Part shown: positions 24,131 to 36,258 of the stretch, in pieces
How the letters are laid out: the number at the start of each line of letters is the position of its first letter
How positions within the stretch are numbered: the first letter of the stretch is position 1
From: Eubacteriales bacterium
GTDB taxonomy: Bacteria; Bacillota; Clostridia; Eubacteriales; Anaerofustaceae
Length of the DNA: 55,984 nt
NCBI GenBank assembly: GCA_024685545.1
Contig: JAIKVR010000006.1
Location: 1-55,984, forward strand
Reading direction: 5' to 3'
Notes under the pieces: model-generated
Seen by the model: only the letters and a program-made list of their open reading frames with translations
The model's database searches: none
What the model was told of the DNA's origin: nothing
Program-made: the position numbers and the translations under genes

Positions 24131-25486
24131 TTACATTACAGCCAGTATCACAAAGTTGATTATGAAAAGCACGGAAGCGACCCACATGATCGGGTGGACT
24201 TCCTTTGCCTTGCGCTGGCAGATCTTTACTACGCAGTAGAAGATGAATCCGGCGGCAATGCCATCGGTAATGCTGTAGGCGAAAGCCATGAAAACGGAAG
24301 CGAAGAAGGCAGGAACGGCTTCATCAAAATTCGTCCAGTCAATGGCTTTGAAGTCAGCGAGCATCATGATACCGACGATCACGAGTGCAGGAGCTGTAGC
24401 TGCTGTAGGAACAGCGGAAACAGCGCTGGCGAAGAAAGCAGAGAGCACGAAGCACAGTGCGGTGACGACGGATGTGAGTCCGGTGCGTCCACCTGCTCCG
24501 ATACCTGCTGCACTTTCAACGTATGTCGTGGTATTCGAGGTTCCGAAAATCGCTCCGATGGAGGAGGCGATGGAATCGGCAAAGAGGGCTTTGTCCATCT
24601 TTGTCTTGAATCCTGTGCTGGTCTCCATGGCCTTCTCATCCTCTTCAGAGAAGATTCCCGTATGACGTCCGGTCCCTATGAAGGTGCCGATGGTGTCAAA
24701 GGTATCGCAGAGGCTGAATGAGAAGATCGTCATTATAGTGACGAGCAGCTTGGAGCTGTCAGAGAAGAGAGACGGGATCCCTGCGGAAGTGAAGATGACT
24801 CCGAAAGTGGAAGGAAGGGCTTTCAGGCACTCGCTGAAGGAAATAGTGTCTCCCAGTTTGGTTACTCCCATGGGGATACCGATGAGAGTTCCTGCGATAA
24901 TGCCGATGAGAATGGCGCCCTTGACCTTAAGGACCAGAAGGATTATCGTCACAAAGAGGACGATAAGGAACAGCCAGAGCTGCGGGGTGTTGAGCGGCGT
25001 GATATCGGGAACGGTGGCTCCGAAATTGACGACTCCCGCATCCACGAATCCGAGGAATGCGAGGAATGCTCCGATGCCGCCGCCTATTGCGCTCTGCAGG
25101 CTCTTCGGGATGGATTTGATGATCTGTTTGCGGAGCTTGGTTACGGTAATGACGATGTTGATGACACCGCAGATGAATACCATGGAAAGACCCTGCTGCC
25201 ATGTGTAGCCGAAGCCCAATACCACAGTGTACACGAAGAATGTGTTAAGTCCCATTCCGGGCGCCTGTGCATACGGAACATTGGCGAAAAGACCCATGAC
25301 AAGCGTTCCGATAACGGCTGCTATGATGGTGGCGAGGAACACAGCGCCCCATTCGATCCCTGCCTGGCTCAGATACATCGGGTTGACGGCGATGATGTAA
25401 GCCATAGTGAAAAAGGTGGTCAGCCCGGCCACTACTTCTGTGGGGACCGTGGTGCCGTTCTCTTTAAGCTTAAAGAACTTGTCCAT
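24131..25486 (-). CDS. NCS2-family purine (adenine/guanine/hypoxanthine) permease
   Basis: A 451-residue membrane protein with about 12-14 hydrophobic segments. Family signatures are the N-terminal EVVAGLTTFFTMAYIIAVNP, then QAPGMGLNTFF, the conserved FDTIGTFIGTGR, the SSIGAIFGTSNTTTYVESAAG segment and GGRTGLTSVV. It belongs to the PbuG/PbuO/PurP branch that imports purine bases with protons. The start at 25486 is preceded by GGAGG at an unusually long 12-nt spacing. It is monocistronic with a structured 120-nt leader. A purine salvage importer fits the purine synthesis genes further downstream. Confidence 0.94.
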   Translation of the reverse strand: MDKFFKLKENGTTVPTEVVAGLTTFFTMAYIIAVNPMYLSQAGIEWGAVFLATIIAAVIGTLVMGLFANVPYAQAPGMGLNTFFVYTVVLGFGYTWQQGLSMVFICGVINIVITVTKLRKQIIKSIPKSLQSAIGGGIGAFLAFLGFVDAGVVNFGATVPDITPLNTPQLWLFLIVLFVTIILLVLKVKGAILIGIIAGTLIGIPMGVTKLGDTISFSECLKALPSTFGVIFTSAGIPSLFSDSSKLLVTIMTIFSFSLCDTFDTIGTFIGTGRHTGIFSEEDEKAMETSTGFKTKMDKALFADSIASSIGAIFGTSNTTTYVESAAGIGAGGRTGLTSVVTALCFVLSAFFASAVSAVPTAATAPALVIVGIMMLADFKAIDWTNFDEAVPAFFASVFMAFAYSITDGIAAGFIFYCVVKICQRKAKEVHPIMWVASVLFIINFVILAVM

Positions 25487-25606
25487 TAATAATAAGACCT
25501 CCAAAAAAATATTGCGGAAAGCCTGTCTGCTGCCGGAAAACAAAAAATACACCCATAATCCATCTGCGCAGAAAACCCGCGCCTTTTCGGCATGAGTGGC
25601 TCTCTA
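25487..25606 (-). other. Structured leader of the NCS2 permease
   Basis: About 120 nt. CCACTCAT and ATGGGTG could pair to close a junction enclosing hairpins GCC-GAAAA-GGC and GCGC-GGGTTTTCT-GCGC; the closing pair is followed by a six-T run (TATTTTTTG). This could be an attenuator. The conserved core of the guanine/adenine riboswitch was looked for and not found. Together with 25642-25755, where only a weak hairpin (GGGATGACG/CGTGTCCC-like) is visible, this covers the gap up to the zinc-ribbon operon. Confidence 0.35.
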
Positions 25607-25612
25607 CGCTTT

Positions 25613-25641
25613 ATTATACTAATTCATCCGACAAAATGCAA
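25613..25641 (-). promoter_or_regulatory. Promoter of the NCS2 permease gene
   Basis: Minus-strand TTGCAT (25636-25641), 17-nt spacer, TATAAT (25613-25618). Confidence 0.6.
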
Positions 25642-25755
25642 ATGAATAATGCGCTGTAAATCGATTTTTGCTTATTTTCAGTTCAGAACGACCGCTTTGG
25701 GATGACGTTTTGGCGTGTCCCTTGCTTTAATCTGAGGCAATAATTGAATAATAAA

Positions 25756-25779
25756 AACGACAGGCCTGAGCCTGTCGTT
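25756..25779 (-). terminator. Terminator of the zinc-ribbon operon
   Basis: A 10-bp stem AACGACAGGC/GCCTGTCGTT (25756-25765, 25770-25779) with loop CTGA, followed by TTTAT on the minus strand. It ends 19 bp after the stop of the last gene. Confidence 0.8.
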
Positions 25780-25797
25780 CATGCTTTTGCAGCTGGT

Positions 25798-26652
25798 CTA
25801 CCAGAGCGGGTACCATACCCCGTCGATCATGTAGCAGTATATCGAAATGGAATACGATACGGTGCTCCCGTCTACTTTAAAGGCACACTGGTACTGTTCG
25901 ACGACAGCGTCCTCAACTTCAAAGCCACAGTCCTCGGGCAGCATCTCATTGATAAGCTGGGCTTCCATGGCCATACTTCCGACGTAGAAGAGCTGTAGGC
26001 TCGATGCGTCCTCCAGCTTCATGAGGTTGTAGTCGCTTTCTATATATCTGCAGTATCCGTCAAAAGAGTCGAATTCCTCGAAATCTTCGTTGTCTCCGTT
26101 TGCCTTGCCGTAAAACTTCCAGAAAGTCTCGGGCAGATCTTCGCTCATTTCGGCAGCCGCATCGGTATCTCCGATGAAAAAGAAGTTGAGGAATTCATCA
26201 GATGCTTCGCGGCTCTCGGTTATATCGCCCGGGTCATCTATGACCGGCGGATCTACCGGCGGAACGATGGGATCCTCCTTTTTCCCGAAGATATCCTTGA
26301 GGCTTTTTGATGCACCGGTGGCTGTTATAATGATACAAATAACAAGTGCAAACACCGCCAGAACTGCCATCAGGACAGGGGCCTTGCTCTTGAAGCCTGA
26401 TTTCTTTTCGTAGTCTGAACGGTAGAGAGTGTTCGCAGGCAGGTTGCTGTCCTGTAAACGGGCTTTGATCGAGGGCACAGCGTTCTTGGCTTCTTCCAGC
26501 TCTGCTTCCCCGTATCTCGGGATATTCGGGCTGTTCTGGAATTGCGGGTATTCGACCTGCTTACCCGAGTCCAGACTTGCGCCGCAGTCTCTGCAGAAAA
26601 CGGCGTTTTTGTCGTTTTCTGTGCCGCAGTTCGGACAAATCTTCTTATTCAT
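25798..26652 (-). CDS. Zinc-ribbon membrane protein with extracytoplasmic domain
   Basis: A 284-residue protein. The N-terminus is a zinc ribbon with Cys6, Cys9, Cys20 and Cys23 (CPNCG, CRDCG). A linker leads to one membrane helix (about residues 91-113), then a Pro/Asp-rich stretch (DPIVPPVDPPVIDDPGD). The ~140-residue C-terminal domain outside the membrane contains FLNFFFIGDTDAAAEMSEDL and ends DGVWYPLW. Such zinc-ribbon/TM/small-domain proteins are common but uncharacterised in Clostridia; the C-terminal part resembles DUF4878/NTF2-like domains in pattern. It is the last of three adjacent zinc-ribbon genes, 9 nt after the previous one, so the three form an operon. Confidence 0.82.
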   Translation of the reverse strand: MNKKICPNCGTENDKNAVFCRDCGASLDSGKQVEYPQFQNSPNIPRYGEAELEEAKNAVPSIKARLQDSNLPANTLYRSDYEKKSGFKSKAPVLMAVLAVFALVICIIITATGASKSLKDIFGKKEDPIVPPVDPPVIDDPGDITESREASDEFLNFFFIGDTDAAAEMSEDLPETFWKFYGKANGDNEDFEEFDSFDGYCRYIESDYNLMKLEDASSLQLFYVGSMAMEAQLINEMLPEDCGFEVEDAVVEQYQCAFKVDGSTVSYSISIYCYMIDGVWYPLW

Positions 26653-26661
26653 TTGTTTTAA

Positions 26662-27573
26662 TTATCTGTAACTGTACAGGACCGGATACCATTTGCCGCC
26701 CTGTTTGTAAAGGTTGACGACAAGGATATCTTCATAAGGCTTTGAGTTATACTCGCAGTGAACCGTGAATTCCAGCTGACGGAAAGTGTCGGTGCTCTGG
26801 TAATCGCTGGTCATTTCGTAGGAAATGTTCTCGCAGTATTCATAGTATAGATAATCATAAGCGCTTTTAAGATATTCAGCGTATTCTTCGCTGTCAGAAA
26901 AACCGCATTCGGAAAGAGAGCTTTGGCTGATCCCTTTTGACAAGTTCGCGGCTTTTTCCAGATTCCCGTCCAGGAAGTATGCCACGCAGTTTTCGGCTTT
27001 CCTTTTATAATTGCCTCCGCCTCCGATCCCGCCGAACAGCAGGCTGCCTCCGGTCAGGAAATACTCGGCTACGAGGAGCGCAATAAAAGCAGCAAGCACG
27101 GAGAGAATCGTGATGACAAGATTTTTCCTGCTGCCTCTGCCGGAAGAAGGACGCGTTGAAGTATTCGTATAGTTCGACGGTGTGTAGGGAACCTGATATC
27201 CGGTGCCGCTGTTTCTGTTAGGGGCAAAACCGCTCTGGTTCGACTGACTGTATCCGGTATTCGTTCCGTAGGTCCCGTTCGTGGTGAAGCCAGTCTGATT
27301 CTGCTGACTGTATCCGGTATTGGCACCGCTGTTCCCTCTGGAAGCACCGCTGATACAGGATGAATAATTGCGGGTACCGGAATTCCCTGCTCCGGGGATA
27401 TTTACCCTCGGTGTGTATCCCGAGCTTTGATTGCCTCCGGGGACCGAATAATTATTCGTTGCAGGTGCGGTAAAGCTGCTTGCACCGGACTGTACTGAGG
27501 TCAGCTTTGCGCCGCAGTTCTCGCAGAATCTGGCGTCATCGTCATTAATGGCGCCGCATATAGGGCATTTCAT
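26662..27573 (-). CDS. Zinc-ribbon membrane protein with Asn/Gln/Gly repeat linker
   Basis: A 303-residue protein built like its downstream neighbour. A zinc ribbon (CPICG at 3-7, CENCG at 17-21) is followed by a ~120-residue low-complexity linker with a repeated NTGYSQ-NQ-GF unit. A membrane helix spans about 152-174 and a Gly-rich turn (GGIGGGGN) follows. The C-terminal domain of ~110 residues contains VAYFLDGNLEKAANLSKG and ends GGKWYPVLYSYR, similar in layout to the other protein's GVWYPLW end. The two look like diverged paralogues. GGAG lies before the ATG. Function unknown. Confidence 0.82.
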   Translation of the reverse strand: MKCPICGAINDDDARFCENCGAKLTSVQSGASSFTAPATNNYSVPGGNQSSGYTPRVNIPGAGNSGTRNYSSCISGASRGNSGANTGYSQQNQTGFTTNGTYGTNTGYSQSNQSGFAPNRNSGTGYQVPYTPSNYTNTSTRPSSGRGSRKNLVITILSVLAAFIALLVAEYFLTGGSLLFGGIGGGGNYKRKAENCVAYFLDGNLEKAANLSKGISQSSLSECGFSDSEEYAEYLKSAYDYLYYEYCENISYEMTSDYQSTDTFRQLEFTVHCEYNSKPYEDILVVNLYKQGGKWYPVLYSYR

Positions 27574-27600
27574 GTTCGTATACTCCTTTCTGAGTTAGAG

Positions 27601-28581
27601 TTAAAGTTTTCTCCCGCAGTTGGGGCAGAAAAGCGCTTTCTCAGGTACCTTGTCACCGCATTCAGGGCAGAATCTGTCCTGTGGAGCGGCATTCGGGTCG
27701 ATGGTGAAGTGCTGCTCTTCGGTCGCCTTTGATGCTTCAGCCATCAATTCTTCGGCAGCCGCCTGAAACTCGGCGTGGTCGCCGTTGGTCGAAAAGTCAT
27801 CGAACTTCAATTCTGGCAGTTCCTCGGTCGGTTTATCCTCGACCGGCACATTCGTGAGAGTCATTTCAACGGGGGCTACTTCTTTCTCCTCCGGGTCAGC
27901 AAGCGCGCTTGCAGTGTTAATTATGGATTCCCTCAGTATCTCGGAGGATACTTTCAGTTCGTCCCTGAGAGAAGCTGCGGTCTTATCCTCACCGGTTACC
28001 ACGACATCGGAGTCTTCCTTGAGCTCCAGTGTGGGAACTTCCTTATCCGCTTCCGGTTTTGTTTCCGGTTTTGCCTCCGGGACTGCGGGTTCATCCTCGA
28101 GGCGAGTCCCGCATTCGGCGCAGAACATCGCCATCTTGGGCAGAACTTTGCCGCATTTAGGGCAGCGCTTCTCATCTGGTCCCAGTGTATCAGCCGGGAT
28201 TTCCGGCACGGACTGCTCCTGAACTGGAGCAGGCACCGTTTCGGGAGCGGCAGGAACCGGTGTTCCGAGGGGCTTCAGTGCGTGTCCGCAGAATTTGCAG
28301 AAAGCCGCCTGCGCCTTGATCTGTTTGCCGCATTCAGGGCAGAATCTCATTGCCTGGGCGTCATCTGTACGAACCGGAGCGGGCTGGGGCGCGGGTGCGG
28401 GAGCAAGGGCTGCCTTGCGGGCCTTGACCCTTATCATCAGTTCGGCAAAATCGCTGTCGAAAGTGCCGGACGAGAATTTTTCAGCGTATTTCTTCCCGAT
28501 CGCGCGGTAGAGCTCATTGAGCTCGGTGTCATTTTCCTCCGCCGGATTCGGGGCGGTGGAAAGAGGCCTGTAATTGTTCAT
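27601..28581 (-). CDS. Protein with three zinc ribbons
   Basis: A 326-residue soluble protein. Three double-CxxC zinc ribbons are visible: RFCPECGKQIKAQAAFCKFC (about 79-98), KRCPKCGKVLPKMAMFCAEC (about 138-157) and a last one at the very C-terminus ending CPNCGRKL. The N-terminal ~60 residues are helical, and the linkers are rich in Pro, Ala, Glu and Lys. It heads the three-gene zinc-ribbon operon, 27 nt before the next gene. No membrane helix, unlike the other two. Its role is unknown; it may act as an adaptor or regulator for the membrane-bound partners, which is speculative. Confidence 0.82.
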   Translation of the reverse strand: MNNYRPLSTAPNPAEENDTELNELYRAIGKKYAEKFSSGTFDSDFAELMIRVKARKAALAPAPAPQPAPVRTDDAQAMRFCPECGKQIKAQAAFCKFCGHALKPLGTPVPAAPETVPAPVQEQSVPEIPADTLGPDEKRCPKCGKVLPKMAMFCAECGTRLEDEPAVPEAKPETKPEADKEVPTLELKEDSDVVVTGEDKTAASLRDELKVSSEILRESIINTASALADPEEKEVAPVEMTLTNVPVEDKPTEELPELKFDDFSTNGDHAEFQAAAEELMAEASKATEEQHFTIDPNAAPQDRFCPECGDKVPEKALFCPNCGRKL

Positions 28582-28863
28582 GATCGCATATTCTCCGTCT
28601 GTGATTTCAGTAAGATCATTATCCCGGCTTTTGCACCGGTAAACGATGATTTAATTATACATAAAAAAAACAGGATATTTTATTTTTTTTGCGCTTAAAT
28701 CATGAGGGGAGGATTAAAAAGACGCAGGCAGAAAAGAGCGTATGAGTACTCATTGACATCTCGGGCGGATGTCTGCCGAAAGATGATTAATAATCCGTTA
28801 TTTCGGTATGAAAAAGCCAAATAATCTGATATATTCATATATATTAATGAAAAGAGGTATCAT

Positions 28864-29571
28864 ATGTTCACACCGATCGATAACAGATCAATAAAGCAAT
28901 GGGCAAAGAGCGTCCTCTCTTCCCAGAAAAGCAACTATACGATATGGTATGCCGGAGCCATCATCGCAATCGTATCCTTCCTTGCAAGCCGCGGTACCCG
29001 CCAGGAGGAGTACGTTCAAGCTATAGGAGAGTACATGACCGTAATAAAGCCCACCGTCTACGCTTCACTGATTTCCGCTTTCATCACTCCTGCCCTCAAT
29101 GTGGGATCCGCCAGATTTTTCATGAATGTGGCTTACAATAAGGAGTATTCGCTCTATGATATGGCATTCGGCTTCTTTAACTACATAAAGGTCATGCTGA
29201 CCCAACTGGTGACGGGGCTGTGCATCGCGCTGTGGAGCCTGCTTTTAGTCGTTCCCGGTATTATCAAGGCTGTTGCATGGAGTTTCGTGCCACAGATATT
29301 AGCAGAAAATCCAAATGTAGGCGTAACGGAAGCTATGAAGATCTCTGCCGTACTGACTGACGGTCGCAAGGGAGAGCTCTTTAAGTTCTATCTGTCCTTC
29401 TTTGGATGGTTTTTGCTTCAGGGTATCACTTTCTGCGCCGCAGGTGTGTATGTTCAGCCGCTCTTCCTCACAGCCAAATCAGCTGTATACGATATCATGA
29501 AGGGCGATGCTATCAACCAGAACCGCATAACCGAAGACGTATTCACCCCGAATAATTACATGTCGATGTAG
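28864..29571 (+). CDS. DUF975 family integral membrane protein
   Basis: A 235-residue membrane protein with about five hydrophobic segments. It begins MFTPIDNRSIKQWAKSVLS and has the family hallmark VVPGIIKAVAWSFVPQILAENPNVG, close to the VPGIIK...Y...P.ILaenP of DUF975. A charged segment before the end (KISAVLTDGRKGELFKFYLSF) is also typical. GAGG precedes the ATG. The family is common in Firmicutes, of unknown function. Monocistronic; ended by a strong terminator. The 281-bp gap upstream contains no other gene. Confidence 0.88.
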   Translation: MFTPIDNRSIKQWAKSVLSSQKSNYTIWYAGAIIAIVSFLASRGTRQEEYVQAIGEYMTVIKPTVYASLISAFITPALNVGSARFFMNVAYNKEYSLYDMAFGFFNYIKVMLTQLVTGLCIALWSLLLVVPGIIKAVAWSFVPQILAENPNVGVTEAMKISAVLTDGRKGELFKFYLSFFGWFLLQGITFCAAGVYVQPLFLTAKSAVYDIMKGDAINQNRITEDVFTPNNYMSM

Positions 29572-29589
29572 CATGAATTTGAAGTCAAA

Positions 29590-29616
29590 GAGCCGCGCGG
29601 GCGGCTCCTTTTTTTG
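29590..29616 (+). terminator. Terminator of the DUF975 gene
   Basis: Stem GAGCCGC/GCGGCTC (29590-29596, 29601-29607) with a 4-nt loop and a seven-T run just after. Confidence 0.9.
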
Positions 29617-29705
29617 GGGCAATTATCAGAAAGACAAGATACCCTGATCGAAAAAGCTGAAAGGCTATAGCTCGATGAGTCTCAGCTGCTGTAAGCGGAA
29701 GTTTA

Positions 29706-29734
29706 AAAAGCCATGCCTGCAAGGCATGGCTTTT
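29706..29734 (-). terminator. Terminator of the glnA-purAB-guaA-pyrG-glmS operon
   Basis: A 12-bp stem AAAAGCCATGCC/GGCATGGCTTTT (29706-29717, 29723-29734) with a 5-nt loop. It lies 77 bp after the glmS stop in the minus direction. T-rich on both sides. Confidence 0.72.
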
Positions 29735-29810
29735 CTGTATTTTGGAATTCTATCATGTCATGGACTGTCCAATATGACGATGGCTGAAAATGTCCATGGA
29801 GTTGAGTAGC

Positions 29811-31649
29811 CTATTCCACGGTCACTGATTTTGCCAGGTTGCGGGGCTTGTCGATATCGCAGCCGCGATTCAGCGCAACGTAATATGCGAAAAGCTGCAA
29901 CGGAATTATATTGAGGTTCATCTGCAGAAGCTCATTCGTTGATGGCACAGGCAGTATCGCGCTTGCTTCCTCGCTGAAGCGGGATACGTTGTCTTCAGTG
30001 GTCAATGCCAGTACGTCGGCTCCCCTCGTGGTCACCTCTACCATGTTGGACCAGGTCTTTTCTATCAGAGAAGAACATGTAGCCAAAGTTACCACCAGTA
30101 CTCCAGGCTCCATCAGCGATATCGTGCCGTGCTTGAGTTCTCCAGCCGCATAGGATTCGGAATGAATATAGGATATCTCCTTCAGTTTCAAACTGCCTTC
30201 CAGACCAAGTGCGTAGTCGAGATTGCGGCCAATGAAGAATACGCTGTCATGGTTGAAGGAGAGCGAAGCGGTCTTCTGGATATTGCCGATATTGCCGAGC
30301 GTTGTCTCCATCTTCCCGGGCAGTTCCGAGAGATCATTGACATACCTGCCGTAATCCTCGCTGCTGATTTTTCCGAGTTTTTCCGCAAAATATACTGTCA
30401 GCATGGAGAGAAGCACAAGCTGTGTGCTGTAAGCTTTAGTTGTAGCCACGGCGATCTCGGGACCGGCCCATGTGTAGATCACTATATCAGCTTCCCTCGC
30501 AATGGAGCTGCCGATCACGTTGACAACCGCAAGCACCGTGGCCCCGCGTCTTTTCGCTTCCCTAAGAGCCGCCATGGAATCCAGTGTTTCACCGGACTGG
30601 CTGATTACGATCACCAGAGTATCCGGTCCGACAATCGGGTCGCAGTAGCGGAATTCGGAACCAAGAACCGCTTCTGCAGGTATCCTCAGGAGCTTTTCCA
30701 TCATGTATTTGCCGACTACCCCTACATGGTATGCGCTTCCGCAGCCGACCAGATATATGCGTGAGATGTTTTTGATGAGATCCGGAACGCCGGCGAGTTC
30801 CTCGAACTCGATGCGGCTATCCTGAAGACGCGGGGAGAATGTGCGCCTGACCGCGTCTGGCTGTTCCATGATTTCCTTGAGCATGAAATGGGCGTAGCCT
30901 CCCTTTTCCGCAGAGGAAACGTCCCATTCCACAGCGTGCTTTTCTTTTGTTACAGGAAGCCTTCCTGCATCGTAGATACGTACGCTCTCAGGGGTGATCA
31001 CGGCTACTTCGTCATCGTCCAGATAGCTTACCGTGCGGGTATGGGACAGCAGTGCCGTCACATCTGAGGCAATGAAGTTCTCCCCTTCACCGTAGCCGAT
31101 TAGCAGAGGTGCATCCTTCTTCGCCGCGATGATCTGTCCGGGCGCGTCAGAGCTCAGTATACCCAGAGCGTAGGAGCCGCGTATGCGCGACAGCATCGCG
31201 TATACAGCGTCCATCAGGTCATGATACATATCGTAATAGTATTCCATCAGTTGTGCAACGACCTCGGTATCCGTTTCGGACTGGAATACTCTTCCGCTTC
31301 TTTCCAATGACTGCTTCAGTTCGCGGTAGTTTTCTATGATGCCGTTGTGAACAACAGCCACAATCCCCTCCTGCCCCATCTGGGGATGGGCATTTATATC
31401 GCTGGGTTCACCATGGGTCGCCCAACGCGTGTGGCCTATGCCAGTGGTCCCGGTAATCGGGGCTCCTTCATCCGTTTTTTCGCGCAGGACCGCAATGCGT
31501 CCTTTGCATTTTTCCACACGCAGCGTCCCGTCATCGGTGATGACGGCGACTCCCGCTGAATCGTAGCCTCTGTATTCCAGTTTTTCCAGTCCGTCCAGCA
31601 AAACCGGAACAGCCTGCGTTTTCCCTGCGATACCTATTATTCCGCACAT
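29811..31649 (-). CDS. glmS: Glutamine--fructose-6-phosphate aminotransferase (isomerising)
   Basis: A 612-residue GlmS. The N-terminal glutaminase uses Cys2 (MCGIIGIAG) and has GLEKLEYRGYDSAG and HTRWATHGEPS. Two SIS sugar-isomerase domains follow, with LVGCGSAYHVG and SQSGETLDS, and GRNLDYALGLEGSLKLKEIS. The C-terminus DKPRNLAKSVTVE is diagnostic. It makes glucosamine-6-phosphate for peptidoglycan. The ATG at 31649 is 4 nt after the pyrG stop, so it is co-transcribed as the last gene of the long cluster. No glmS ribozyme can fit in that space, so regulation by that RNA is absent here. Confidence 0.98.
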   Translation of the reverse strand: MCGIIGIAGKTQAVPVLLDGLEKLEYRGYDSAGVAVITDDGTLRVEKCKGRIAVLREKTDEGAPITGTTGIGHTRWATHGEPSDINAHPQMGQEGIVAVVHNGIIENYRELKQSLERSGRVFQSETDTEVVAQLMEYYYDMYHDLMDAVYAMLSRIRGSYALGILSSDAPGQIIAAKKDAPLLIGYGEGENFIASDVTALLSHTRTVSYLDDDEVAVITPESVRIYDAGRLPVTKEKHAVEWDVSSAEKGGYAHFMLKEIMEQPDAVRRTFSPRLQDSRIEFEELAGVPDLIKNISRIYLVGCGSAYHVGVVGKYMMEKLLRIPAEAVLGSEFRYCDPIVGPDTLVIVISQSGETLDSMAALREAKRRGATVLAVVNVIGSSIAREADIVIYTWAGPEIAVATTKAYSTQLVLLSMLTVYFAEKLGKISSEDYGRYVNDLSELPGKMETTLGNIGNIQKTASLSFNHDSVFFIGRNLDYALGLEGSLKLKEISYIHSESYAAGELKHGTISLMEPGVLVVTLATCSSLIEKTWSNMVEVTTRGADVLALTTEDNVSRFSEEASAILPVPSTNELLQMNLNIIPLQLFAYYVALNRGCDIDKPRNLAKSVTVE

Positions 31650-31653
31650 GGAT

Positions 31654-34839
<3,186 letters not shown>

Positions 34840-34843
<4 letters not shown>

Positions 34844-36255
34844 ATCGTTATATCCTCCACTGTTCTGTCAGCATCCTTTATTAAGGGCTGTATCATTTCC
34901 ACAAAGTGCTCCACCTGTTCTTCGCTTCTGCCCGTGAACTTTTCCGGGCTCATAAGAGCCTTCATTTCGTCCGCGGTCATCCCGAATTCTCCAGTGGCAG
35001 CCAGCATCTCTATCAGGTCGCAGTTCTCGCCGTCACGCAGGGCTCTGGTTGCTTCCATCGAACATGAGCGTATGATCTCGTGAAGATGCTGTCTGTCTCC
35101 TCCCCGGCGAACGCCTTCCATCAGCAGATTCTCCGTTGACAGGAAAGGCATGTAATCCTCTACGGCCTTACGGGTGAGCTTCTCGTTGACGATTAGCCCG
35201 TCCGCCACGTATGCCGCCAGTCGGAGGATCGCGTCCGCGGCGAGGAAGCCTTCGGGCATCGAAATGCGGCGGTTGGCGGAATCGTCCAACGTCCTTTCGA
35301 GCCACTGCAGCGATGCCGTGTCTGCGGCGTTGCCCGCGTCGTTCATGAGATACCTGGCCAGAGAACACATGCGCTCGCAGTGCATGGGATTCCTCTTGTA
35401 GGCCATGGCAGAGGAACCGACCTGCCCGGAGGCAAAGGGCTCTTCGATCTGCCCGTCGTGCTGCAACAGCCTTATATCATCTGCCATCCTGTAGCAGCTC
35501 TGGGCGATGGAGGACAGCGCGTTCAGTATACGGCTGTCCTGCTTGCGCGGATATGTCTGACCGCATACAGGGAATATCTCCTTAAAGCCGAAGTCTTTGG
35601 CAATCATCTGGTTCATCCGGTCGATCCTAGATGTGTCGCCTTCGAAAAGGTCGAGGAAGCTCGCTTCAGTGCCAGTGGTCCCGCGGCAGCCGAGGAACTT
35701 CATGCTGTTCAGAACGAAATCAACTTCCTCAAGATCAGCGAGGAAATCCTGCATCCAGAGCGTGGCTCTTTTTCCTACGGTCACAGGCTGTGCCGGCTGG
35801 AAATGGGTGTAGCCAAGCGTCGGCATACCTTTGTATCTGGTTGCAAAATCAGCCAACACCGCCAGTACCTTCACCAGTCCTGCGCGTATATGCTCCAGTG
35901 CGCTGCGGTAGATTATCAGGTCTGCGTTGTCGGTCACATAACAGCTCGTAGCCCCCAGATGAATGATGCCTGCAGCATTGGGTGCAGCGACGCCGAAGGT
36001 GTATATGTGTGCCATCACGTCGTGACGTACCTCCGCTTCTCTGCGGGCCTCCAGTTCGTAATCTATATCGGTTATATGTGCTTCCAGCTCCTTTACCTGC
36101 TCTTCGGTTATCGGAAGCCCCAGTGCGCTCTCGGCTTTAGCCAGGGACACCCACAGCCTGCGCCATGTGGTATAGCGGGAATCATCCGAGAAAAGGCGGA
36201 GCATATGATCGGAAGCGTATCTCTTGGAAAGAGGAGATTCAAATATATCGTGCAT
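34840..36255 (-). CDS. purB: Adenylosuccinate lyase
   Basis: A 471-residue fumarase/aspartase-superfamily lyase. PLSKRYAS at the start, [11 protein letters not shown] and [15 protein letters not shown] fit PurB, and the mobile signature loop is [16 protein letters not shown] with its catalytic Ser. It splits SAICAR to AICAR and adenylosuccinate to AMP, so it serves both purine clusters in this window. It is between purA (3 nt upstream) and guaA (4-bp overlap). The length and [10 protein letters not shown] segment are typical of the animal/Clostridia-like PurB branch. Confidence 0.97.
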
Positions 36256-36258
36256 GGT

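Noticed and set aside
27775..28698. 307-codon plus-strand frame opposite the three-ribbon gene
   Set aside because: The minus strand encodes clear CxxC zinc ribbons; the plus frame has no support.
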